Below, one piece after another: positions 1 through 5,734 of a stretch of DNA of 9,650 nt (the stretch's first letter is position 1; the number at the start of each line of letters is the position of its first letter). Under the pieces are notes generated by a model, which worked only from the letters and a program-made list of their open reading frames with translations, had not been told where the DNA came from and did no database searches. Source of the DNA: an uncultured Bacillota bacterium (GTDB lineage: Bacteria; Bacillota; Dehalobacteriia; UBA7702); NCBI GenBank assembly GCA_902766525.1, contig CACXDX010000175.1, forward strand, positions 1 to 9,650, given 5' to 3'. Both the position numbers and the translations under genes were made by a program.

Positions 1-20
1 CCGACGGTGGATGATGCCAT
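1..20 (-). CDS. Start of an unidentified gene (5' end only)
   Basis: A leftward gene probably starts here and runs off the left edge. From the ATG at 20-18 the minus strand reads Met-Ala-Ser-Ser-Thr-Val. An in-frame ATG at 29-27 is the alternative start and would add Met-Ile-Pro. A purine-rich AAAGGGG lies at 38-32, about 11 bases from the inner ATG but only 2 from the outer one, so the inner ATG is preferred although the spacing is long. An extended -10 promoter lies at 61-69. Too few residues are visible to suggest a function. The plus strand can also be read as the tail of a rightward gene ending at TGA 46-48. The leftward promoter and Shine-Dalgarno-like sequence make that less likely. 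Confidence 0.35.
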
Positions 21-60
21 AGGAATCATTTCCCCTTTCTGTATCTGAGAATGTCTGCTT

Positions 61-69
61 ATTATACCA
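61..69 (-). promoter_or_regulatory. Extended -10 promoter reading left
   Basis: The minus strand reads TGGTATAAT, a consensus TATAAT (66-61) preceded by the TGn extension. No good -35 hexamer is seen at 16-18 bases (TTTTAT at 89-84 is poor), which fits an extended -10 promoter that depends less on a -35. Transcription would start near position 54, leaving a leader of about 34 bases before the candidate start codon at 20. Confidence 0.55.
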
Positions 70-92
70 CACAAAAAACAAGAATAAAACAC

Positions 93-104
93 AGAATACA
101 TTCT
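93..104. promoter_or_regulatory. Short palindrome upstream of the left promoter
   Basis: AGAATACATTCT has 5-bp inverted arms (AGAAT/ATTCT) around a 2-base centre. It sits just upstream of where the -35 region of the leftward promoter would be, so it could be a regulator site. The flanks are very AT-rich and short palindromes arise there by chance. Apart from this, I see nothing in the AT-rich stretch from 70 to 202. Confidence 0.2.
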
Positions 105-202
105 ATATTATATGATCGTTTTTTAACATTTATTTTATTATTACACCTCTATATTATGTATATATTGAAAAAGAATAAATAAAATACAAATTTGAGGAAA
201 AT

Positions 203-236
203 AAAAAAGACGGACTTTTTCTCATGAAAAAGCCCG
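203..236 (-). terminator. Intrinsic terminator after the TetR-type gene
   Basis: On the minus strand, an 11-bp stem (236-226 with 221-211; arms CGGGCTTTTTC and GAAAAAGTCCG, one G-U pair) closes a 4-base ATGA loop. It is followed by TCTTTTTT at 210-203. It begins 18 bases past the TAA of the TetR-type gene and ends the five-gene operon. Read from the plus strand the hairpin is followed by TTTTTT (237-242), but the wobble pair becomes an A-C mismatch. It may work both ways but is best formed in leftward RNA. Confidence 0.93.
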
Positions 237-253
237 TTTTTTCGATTTATTTG

Positions 254-853
254 TTATTGCTCTTCGGCCTCTTTGAGAATCTGGGAAATCATGGCCGGAA
301 AAACCTTGGCGGCATAATCACTGAGAGAATAATCGCCGTTGCAAAGGCACCAGTCGTAGATCAGCGCTCGTTCCGCCAGCGCATAGAGCTTGACGATATC
401 GTTGACCGTCCAATCTCCGCGGAATCTTCCCTGTTCCTGTCCCTTTCGCGCCGTGGAGCGAAGAATTTTAAAATAATAACGATCCCGATCCTGAAGATGA
501 CGGTAACCCTTCGTCACCAGCTGGGTCGAATAGAGACGACTCATCAGCTCAAGAGAAACCCGGTTTTCCACCATCTGAAAAAGACGACGGTTTAAGAAAA
601 TCAACGTCTCAAAGGGATCATCATCTTCTCCGATCTCCTCGCTGAGATTTTCGTATTCCTCATCAAACAGGAAGGACAGCGAGCTCAAGAGGGCGTCTTT
701 GCCGTCGAAATAGTGATAAAAGGAACCTCGGGAGGTATGGGATTCCTCAATGATCTCCTCCACGGTGGTTTCCTCATAACCCTGTTCATAAAAGAGCTTC
801 CAGGCGGCGGAGACGATTTTCGCTTTGGTATTTCTCGTTTTTTTTCTGGCCAT
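254..853 (-). CDS. TetR/AcrR-family transcriptional regulator
   Basis: This 199-residue protein has the normal TetR-family length and layout. The N-terminal helix-turn-helix covers roughly residues 10-56, with the typical run of turn (GYEETTVEEI), recognition helix (SRGSFYHYF) and a following KDALL. The rest is a helical ligand-binding and dimer domain that I cannot assign to a ligand. The start ATG (853-851) follows AGGAG at 863-859 with 5 bases between. The antiporter's TAG stop overlaps this Shine-Dalgarno sequence, so the two genes are probably translationally coupled. It is the last gene of the operon, before a strong terminator. Such a position often means autoregulation of the operon (inference). 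The best operator candidates are the inverted repeats around the promoter at 5185-5226. Confidence 0.93.
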   Translation of the reverse strand: MARKKTRNTKAKIVSAAWKLFYEQGYEETTVEEIIEESHTSRGSFYHYFDGKDALLSSLSFLFDEEYENLSEEIGEDDDPFETLIFLNRRLFQMVENRVSLELMSRLYSTQLVTKGYRHLQDRDRYYFKILRSTARKGQEQGRFRGDWTVNDIVKLYALAERALIYDWCLCNGDYSLSDYAAKVFPAMISQILKEAEEQ

Positions 854-861
854 TTTTTCTC

Positions 862-3201
862 CTAATGCATCGATCTCGGCAGCGTACAGACGGTTTCATG
901 ATAAACGATGGTTTCATCCTGAAGCAGATCGGTCATGGCGGAAACCGTGGCAAGCAACCAGACGATATCTTCACTGCGCAAAATAAAACTGGAACTCAGC
1001 TCCGTAATGGGAAGCATATCCCGCTCCACACCGATGACAAAGCAACCGCGGTCATCGCGAAAGCGGGAGTCGCGGATGCTCTTATTGGTAAAGGGCGAAC
1101 CCTTATGGATCAGCGTACCGTAACAAAAGAGCTGGTCACGTTCGGCAATGTGATCCTGCTGATCGATGATATAGCAATAGAGGGAACGATCTTCTTTGTT
1201 TTCCCTTTCCAAAACGGAACCGTCGAACACCAGGCGAAAATTTTCCATGGCGCGGGAAGTTCCGTAAAGAGATATCCGATCCCCCTCGCGCAGGGGTTCG
1301 GTGCGGGACGGGAAATTATGGATCTTTTTGCCCCGAATCAGACGGATCATATTGATGTGCATGGTTTGTCCCCAGCGCAGTTCCGCCATGGTACTGCCGA
1401 TCAGGTTGCTGCCCTTGGGAATACGATAGGTGTCGACGAGCAGATTATCCTGCTGCCAGAGATTTCCGCGGCTCTCACCGGCTTCATGAAGCTGGCGTTC
1501 GTTCAGATTGGCCAAAAACTTGGCGGCGATTGTCAGATAGCTGCCTCTGAGCCGCCGGGAATGAGCCGCTACGATCGCTACGGGGATGATCAAAAGCAAA
1601 CTCCAGATCGGCACATGTGTAAAAAGTGTGACGGGAATCAGCATCAACAGACCGATGCCGATCGTGGCGCGCACCGTCATGATCAGGATCAGAGGGAAAC
1701 GATTGAAGCGGCTCTCCAGCCAAAGCGCGGCAAAATCAGGGTCGTGACTGACCATAAGCTGGGGAAGGATCGGCAGGAAGAGCAGAAACAGCAGAACCAT
1801 CACGGCGATTTTGGCAACGCTGTCGGGAAGATAGGAAACGGCAAAAGGCAAAAACACCTTATAGCCGAGAACGATGAGACCGGCGCCAATCAACGTCAGG
1901 AAACCGACCCGCAAAAAACAGCGTTTCAAAAAACGTCGCCACAATATTTTGGCTTCCAGCTCTTTCTCTTCCGATTCCTCTTCTTTGCGGCTGCGGTCGA
2001 TGATCTTGCGCAGCAGCTTTTCCGGAAGATTTCTCTCAAGAAAACGCGTCAGCGCCGGCGCGAGCCTTAAAAGGAAGGGTGTGAGGAAGGTCGTCAGCAG
2101 CGCCACGGCAACGATGACGGGATAGAGAAAATCCGAAGTAACACCGAGGGAGACGCCGAGGGTAGCAATGACGAAAGAAAATTCCCCAACCTGAACCTGA
2201 GAGAGCGCGCCGTGAATCGATGTGGACAGATCCTGACGGGTCAGCAAATAGCCGACGGACAACAGAATGACCTTACCGAGAACGGTGGCGATGATCAGCA
2301 ACAGGATCGGAAGGGCATAGTCGACCAAGGTTGAAGGAACGACGAGGAAGCCGACGGAGACGAAGAAAACCGCGACAAACAGATCTTTACAGGGTCTGAT
2401 CAGATCCTCGGTCTTAGCAGCCACTGCCGTTCCCGACAGCAGCGAACCGGCGAGGAACGCGCCGAGCGCCGAGGAAAAACCGATGGCGTCGGCAATCAGC
2501 ACCATGCCGAAGCAGAGACCGAGAGCGACGATGAGCAGCGTTTCGCCTTTGAGCAGGCGGATGATCTTCTGGATCAGCGTCGGCACGATGAAAATCCCCA
2601 AAACCAGCCAAAAGGCGAGGAAGAAAAGGAGCTTGCCGATGGTCAAGACCAAATCGGCACCGTCGCCCTGAGAAACGGAGACCGTGGACAAAACCAGCAT
2701 CAGAAAGATCGCGGCGATATCCTCAATGATCAGCGTGCCGATGGCAAGAGGGGCGAATTTTTGACGCAGCATACCGCAGTCTTCGATGGCCTTGATCGTG
2801 ATGATCGTCGATGACATGGAGAGCATACCGCCTAAAAAGAGGCTGTCCGTTGTCGACCAGCCCAGAAGGATGCCGATCAGATAGCCCAAAAGCACCATGC
2901 CCAAAATCTGGATCGCCGCCGATACGGTTCCCGACGCCCCGACCTGTGCCATTTTATGAAAATTAAATTCCAAGCCGAGGCTGAACATCAGAAAGATCAC
3001 GCCGATCTCGGCGAGGGTCTCGATCGTTTCGGCGTCGTCGACGAAAATCGGGAAAAAGCTCGTAATCGGGCTCGCCAAAAAACCGGCGAGGACATAGCCG
3101 ATGATCACCGGTTGTTTCAGCTTTTTGCAGATCAGCGTCGTGATCCCGGCAAGAATCAGGATCACCGCCATATCCGTGATGAGGGTGGACAAATGGGACA
3201 A
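862..3201 (-). CDS. CPA2/Kef-type cation:proton antiporter with tandem RCK_C domains
   Basis: This is a monovalent cation (K+ or Na+):proton antiporter of the CPA2 family in the cytoplasmic membrane. From the proposed TTG start it has 779 residues. Residues 1-385 are the Na+/H+-exchanger core, with the LKQP..GY..AG opening at 28-40, a GLEF motif near 76-79 and the family's acidic ion-site pair IIED at 158-161. A charged linker (about 390-425) leads to a second hydrophobic block (about 430-548), then two RCK_C/TrkA_C-like domains at about 588-655 and 690-755 (GDRISLYG; SEDIVWLL). No NAD-binding RCK_N domain is seen. An upstream ATG at 3282 would overlap the J-protein gene and add 27 atypical residues. 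TTG at 3201 has GGAGG six bases before it and yields the family-like N-terminus MSHLSTLITD. RCK_C domains in some antiporters bind c-di-AMP; that is only a possibility here. The TetR-type gene follows after 8 bases. The exported cation cannot be read from sequence. Confidence 0.92.
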   Translation of the reverse strand: MSHLSTLITDMAVILILAGITTLICKKLKQPVIIGYVLAGFLASPITSFFPIFVDDAETIETLAEIGVIFLMFSLGLEFNFHKMAQVGASGTVSAAIQILGMVLLGYLIGILLGWSTTDSLFLGGMLSMSSTIITIKAIEDCGMLRQKFAPLAIGTLIIEDIAAIFLMLVLSTVSVSQGDGADLVLTIGKLLFFLAFWLVLGIFIVPTLIQKIIRLLKGETLLIVALGLCFGMVLIADAIGFSSALGAFLAGSLLSGTAVAAKTEDLIRPCKDLFVAVFFVSVGFLVVPSTLVDYALPILLLIIATVLGKVILLSVGYLLTRQDLSTSIHGALSQVQVGEFSFVIATLGVSLGVTSDFLYPVIVAVALLTTFLTPFLLRLAPALTRFLERNLPEKLLRKIIDRSRKEEESEEKELEAKILWRRFLKRCFLRVGFLTLIGAGLIVLGYKVFLPFAVSYLPDSVAKIAVMVLLFLLFLPILPQLMVSHDPDFAALWLESRFNRFPLILIMTVRATIGIGLLMLIPVTLFTHVPIWSLLLIIPVAIVAAHSRRLRGSYLTIAAKFLANLNERQLHEAGESRGNLWQQDNLLVDTYRIPKGSNLIGSTMAELRWGQTMHINMIRLIRGKKIHNFPSRTEPLREGDRISLYGTSRAMENFRLVFDGSVLERENKEDRSLYCYIIDQQDHIAERDQLFCYGTLIHKGSPFTNKSIRDSRFRDDRGCFVIGVERDMLPITELSSSFILRSEDIVWLLATVSAMTDLLQDETIVYHETVCTLPRSMH

Positions 3202-3207
3202 AGAAAA

Positions 3208-3212
3208 CCTCC
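3208..3212 (-). promoter_or_regulatory. Shine-Dalgarno GGAGG that sets the TTG start of the antiporter
   Basis: The minus strand reads GGAGG, then TTTTCT, then TTG at 3201-3199. The match and the 6-base spacing are close to ideal. The site lies in the 34-base gap after the J-protein stop (3238-3236). No comparable site was noted for the longer ATG-initiated form. Confidence 0.8.
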
Positions 3213-3235
3213 GATCTCGATTGAAAAAAGGAAGG

Positions 3236-3928
3236 TCAACGGTTGTTGATATTGCCGCCGCAGCAGAGATTCGTGCCGCCACAGCAACATAGATTACAGA
3301 GCGCAGTCATCAGGCAGGAATTGACACAGCAATTATCGCAGCCGTAAGTCATTCCGCGGTACGGACCGCTCTGCGTCTGATACCAGCCGCTGCCGTTGGC
3401 CAGCTGCTGATAGAGATTTTGATAACGAAAATCATTGGGCTCCATTCGGTAGGCCTGTTCGGCGTGGCTTTTGGCGGTGATGTTATCGCCGAGACCGCGA
3501 TGAGCCAAGGCGCTGTAATAGTACCAGGCCGCCGTTCTTTCGCTCATGCCCTCAAGAGCGGTGAGCGCTTCTCTGTAATAGCCGCTGCGGATATAATTCG
3601 CCGCGGCCTTCAATTCCGAAGGAATATCCTCCCGCTCCCGATCGAAACCGAAACCGCCGAAACCGCCGAAACCGGAAAAGGGATCACCCTGACCGGATGA
3701 GGATCCGCCGTGGCCGCCGAAACCTTCAAAAGGATCCCGATCCTTTTTCATGATGGTCTCATAGGCCTGCTGCACTTCTTTAAATCGCTCTTCGGCAGCG
3801 GCTTTATCGGGATTGTTGACATTGGCGTCGGGATGATACTTCATGCAGAGCCTGCGATAGGCTTTTTTGATTTCCTCTTCACTTGCATCGCGGGGAACGC
3901 CCAACACCTGATAAGGGTCTTTATTCAT
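3236..3928 (-). CDS. J-domain (DnaJ-like) protein with TPR-like region and cysteine-rich tail
   Basis: This 230-residue protein is a probable co-chaperone that would stimulate an Hsp70 (DnaK) ATPase. Residues 1-62 form a J domain with the essential HPD at 32-34 and the helix III pattern ERFKEVQQAYE. A Gly/Phe-rich linker follows (about 66-95), with GGF repeats. A TPR-like helical region spans about 104-175 (YREALTAL; GDNITAKSHAEQAY). The tail from 197 packs ten cysteines into the last 34 residues, including CDNCC and CCC clusters, which suggests metal binding or a redox or lipidation role (inference). It lacks the DnaJ zinc-finger repeats and C-terminal substrate domains, so it is a class C J-protein and not DnaJ itself. 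Its ATG overlaps the preceding gene's stop by 8 bases (ATGAATAA), so translation is coupled. It is cytosolic, with no signal peptide. The client is unknown. Confidence 0.9.
   Translation of the reverse strand: MNKDPYQVLGVPRDASEEEIKKAYRRLCMKYHPDANVNNPDKAAAEERFKEVQQAYETIMKKDRDPFEGFGGHGGSSSGQGDPFSGFGGFGGFGFDREREDIPSELKAAANYIRSGYYREALTALEGMSERTAAWYYYSALAHRGLGDNITAKSHAEQAYRMEPNDFRYQNLYQQLANGSGWYQTQSGPYRGMTYGCDNCCVNSCLMTALCNLCCCGGTNLCCGGNINNR
3644..3675. repeat. Short 9-bp tandem repeat inside the J-protein gene
   Basis: A 9-bp unit (AACCGCCGA on the plus strand, at 3652-3660 and 3661-3669) is repeated with partial copies on either side. It encodes the GGF repeats of the Gly/Phe linker. Being in frame, it could change length by slippage without breaking the gene. 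Confidence 0.6.
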
Positions 3929-4754
3929 TCGCTTCTTTTTCTTCCTTTATTTCGGCGCGGAACTTCGTCCAAACACCGGCATAGATAATATTTCTCAGGA
4001 TATCCGCATTTTCGATGACGGGCAAAAGCTCAAAAGCACAGGCCGCTTCGGCCATCATCATTTCCAGAATCTCCTCGATCTTTTTTTCAAAATCTTCCGC
4101 TTCGGCCATGGCAAGAAGCGGATTGTAGCAGCCTTTTTCACGGTCGGATTTAAGATCGACGTAACTGTCGAGGATATAAATATATTTACCCAGGTAGAAA
4201 CCGAAACGGCGCAGATCTTTCTCCCAGAGCCCCGGCGTCGGTACGAACAATTCCGCCATGAGACGACCGAAACAGCCGGAAACCGTATCGAGATCGCTCT
4301 CGCCGCGTTCTTCGGCGGCGTACAGCTCACCCAGGCAGGAACGAAACGCTTCGACCTGACGGGGATGATATGATGATGCCCGTTTCGCCTTTGCCCTCAG
4401 CAGCAGCGAAAGCAAACGGGCCGAGGGTTTCCCCTCGTCACGAATATCGTCGAGGGCTTTTTCATAGGCGAGCAGAATATTCATATCGGCGGCATAATCA
4501 CTGAAGCGGTTCATTTTCGCCGTATGTCTGCCCAGGGGATGAACGGGACAGCGAAAATGCTTTTCTTCCGTCTCCGGTTCATAGAGACCGCTCAGCAGCA
4601 GCACGACCATGGTCATATCGTAATTTAAGGTAAGACGGCCGAAAAAACCGTGCCTTTTCTTCAATGCTTCGCAGAGACCGCAGTAAAAAGCCTGATAGGT
4701 CTCGAGATCTTTCACTTTTAATTCAGGTTTGTGAATGACGACATATCCGAACAT
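3921..4754 (-). CDS. DUF5685-type protein of unknown function
   Basis: The 277-residue protein matches, from memory, the DUF5685 family of Clostridia. The opening MFGYV..HKPELKVKD, the YCGLC at 24-28 and a later CPVHP at 69-73 are the marks I recognise. ATG at 4754 is chosen over the ATG at 4796 because the shorter form begins at this conserved motif, and its start lies 2 bases after the upstream TGA. A weak purine run (AAGAAGAG) precedes it. The rest looks all-helical and soluble. Two DxxxD motifs occur, DYAAD at 86-90 and DSYVD at 196-200. The second sits in LG...(6 residues)...DSYVDLKSDREKGCYNP (188-212), which resembles the second Asp-rich motif of squalene/phytoene synthases. That link is inference. 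It is coupled to the J-protein by an 8-base overlap. No function is known to me. Confidence 0.85.
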   Translation of the reverse strand: MFGYVVIHKPELKVKDLETYQAFYCGLCEALKKRHGFFGRLTLNYDMTMVVLLLSGLYEPETEEKHFRCPVHPLGRHTAKMNRFSDYAADMNILLAYEKALDDIRDEGKPSARLLSLLLRAKAKRASSYHPRQVEAFRSCLGELYAAEERGESDLDTVSGCFGRLMAELFVPTPGLWEKDLRRFGFYLGKYIYILDSYVDLKSDREKGCYNPLLAMAEAEDFEKKIEEILEMMMAEAACAFELLPVIENADILRNIIYAGVWTKFRAEIKEEKEANE

Positions 4755-4756
4755 TT

Positions 4757-5158
4757 TCAGCTCTTCTTGATGAATTCTTCTCCGCAGCGGGGACAAGTCA
4801 CGCGGATCTTGCCCTTGCCGACGGGGACACGCAGCTCCTTACGGCATTTGGGGCAGCGATAAAAGCGATAGCTTTTGCGCTGATCAAAATGGTATTTGCG
4901 CTTGCGGAAAAAATCCCGCGGTTTTGCCAGCAGCTGCAGGAAACGTTGATTTTCCCGGTATCGGGCCGCGATATTTCGGGAAAAAAAACGAAAATAGCCG
5001 ATCGCCAACAGAATCAAAACAAGCATATCCAAGCCCCGATAAGGCAGGAAAAAACCGATCACAAGCAAAATCAATGCGATGACAAACAGCACCTTATTCA
5101 GGGTATCCATACCATAGCGCCCGACGAGAAAACGCCGCAGCCAATCTCCGAAATTCAT
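4757..5158 (-). CDS. Small membrane protein with C-terminal zinc ribbon
   Basis: This 133-residue protein has two predicted membrane helices, about 22-38 and 43-58, joined by a short turn. A basic cytosolic stretch follows (60-98, many Arg/Lys and aromatics), then a zinc ribbon with CPKC at 102-105 and CPRC at 122-125. The sequence from about 98 to the end (YRCPKC...KGKIRVTCPRC..EFIKKS) resembles a small membrane protein family often seen in Clostridia next to DUF5685 and J-protein genes (recalled, not searched). The start ATG is supported by AAGGAG at 5172-5167, 8 bases upstream, and by a promoter at 5185-5213. It is the first gene of the operon, with its stop 2 bases before the next start. 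It could act as a membrane anchor or RNA/protein-binding adaptor. No biochemical role is known to me. Confidence 0.88.
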   Translation of the reverse strand: MNFGDWLRRFLVGRYGMDTLNKVLFVIALILLVIGFFLPYRGLDMLVLILLAIGYFRFFSRNIAARYRENQRFLQLLAKPRDFFRKRKYHFDQRKSYRFYRCPKCRKELRVPVGKGKIRVTCPRCGEEFIKKS

Positions 5159-5182
5159 GCTCCCGACTCCTTCTTTTCATAT

Positions 5183-5198
5183 ATATTATATATAATAT
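5183..5198. promoter_or_regulatory. 16-bp AT palindrome over the -10 element
   Basis: ATATTATATATAATAT is a perfect palindrome that contains the TATAAT of the leftward promoter and, by symmetry, a TATAAT on the plus strand (5191-5196). It may be a repressor site or only an effect of AT-richness. No rightward gene is present, so a rightward promoter is not expected. Confidence 0.3.
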
Positions 5199-5213
5199 TC
5201 GGGGAAATGTCTA
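5185..5213 (-). promoter_or_regulatory. Sigma-A-type promoter of the five-gene operon
   Basis: On the minus strand, TAGACA (5213-5208, five of six matches to TTGACA) is separated by exactly 17 bases from a perfect TATAAT (5190-5185). Transcription should start near 5178, giving a leader of about 20 bases that carries the AAGGAG Shine-Dalgarno sequence. This is the only clear promoter between the exporter operon and the zinc-ribbon gene. Confidence 0.85.
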
Positions 5214-5226
5214 CCATTCCCCCGAA
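5198..5226 (-). terminator. 11-bp inverted repeat: possible terminator or operator
   Basis: The arms at 5226-5216 and 5208-5198 pair over 11 bp around a 7-base loop. In leftward RNA the one non-Watson-Crick position is a G-U pair; in rightward RNA it is an A-C mismatch, so the hairpin suits the leftward transcript of the exporter operon. It begins 20 bases past the stop of the second MarR-type gene. The tail is AU-rich (TATTATATATAAT) but not a T run, so termination may be weak. It also covers the -35 hexamer and part of the spacer of the next promoter, so an operator role is equally possible. Confidence 0.45.
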
Positions 5227-5245
5227 CTGTCGAATCCAAAAGAAA

Positions 5246-5713
5246 TCATTCTTTCCCCGGCTTTTTGGCGCTGACTTCGGCAATGATCTTCAAGTGATTG
5301 AGCAGTTTGTTTTGCAAGGATTTCAGCTGATTGAAATCAGCCGAAGTGAAATCGTCCCGATCCACGGCGGCAAGGGCTTCGGTATGAGCATCCATCATTT
5401 GTCCCAGCGTCTCTTTTCCCTCTTTACTGAGGGAAATGATATTATTGCGCCGGTCGTTTTCATCGGGGATTTTGGAAATATAACCCCGCTGTTCAAGCTG
5501 GGTGAGGGATACCGCCATCCCGGCCGAAGAAGCGTTAAACGTTATCGTCAGTTCCTTCTGACCGCTGCTGCCGTTGACCTCCAAATAGCTCATGATCATG
5601 ATCGAAGCCAGCGTAAGATCGGTCCCCACGATTTTCATCTGCGTGAACTGACGAAAGTTTTTTTCAAAGGTGAGCAGATAGAAATAACCTTCCTGATACT
5701 CTTTCAAATCCAT
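5246..5713 (-). CDS. MarR-family transcriptional regulator
   Basis: This 155-residue protein has MarR-family size and order. Helices at about 5-25 serve dimerisation, a winged helix-turn-helix spans about 33-100, and C-terminal dimer helices span about 100-148. The recognition part (SSAGMAVSLTQLEQRGYI, 62-79) and the wing with the D-R-R-N signature (87-90) followed by ISLSKEGKE are typical. The start ATG follows GGAG (5723-5720) by 6 bases and lies 21 bases after the second ABC gene's stop. As the last gene of the exporter operon it is likely to control or fine-tune exporter expression in response to a small ligand (inference). The ligand cannot be read. The operon's own promoter lies beyond the right edge; the nearest palindromes visible here are at 5183-5226. 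Confidence 0.92.
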   Translation of the reverse strand: MDLKEYQEGYFYLLTFEKNFRQFTQMKIVGTDLTLASIMIMSYLEVNGSSGQKELTITFNASSAGMAVSLTQLEQRGYISKIPDENDRRNNIISLSKEGKETLGQMMDAHTEALAAVDRDDFTSADFNQLKSLQNKLLNHLKIIAEVSAKKPGKE

Positions 5714-5734
5714 GGTAATCTCCGTTTCTTCTAT

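Noticed and set aside
1..48. C-terminal end of a rightward gene with stop TGA at 46-48
   Set aside because: Possible, but no terminator follows it, and a leftward promoter with a Shine-Dalgarno-like sequence explains the same bases better. Not excluded.
224..595. 123-codon plus-strand frame that begins with a signal-like hydrophobic stretch
   Set aside because: Its start lies inside the terminator hairpin and the rest is antisense to the TetR-type gene. The hydrophobic residues come from the terminator and the antisense reading.
865..2070. 401-codon open frame on the plus strand
   Set aside because: It is in codon phase with the antiporter on the other strand and stays open only because TTA, CTA and TCA codons are rare in that part of the gene. 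Its product is rich in Gln, His and Arg with no recognisable domain.
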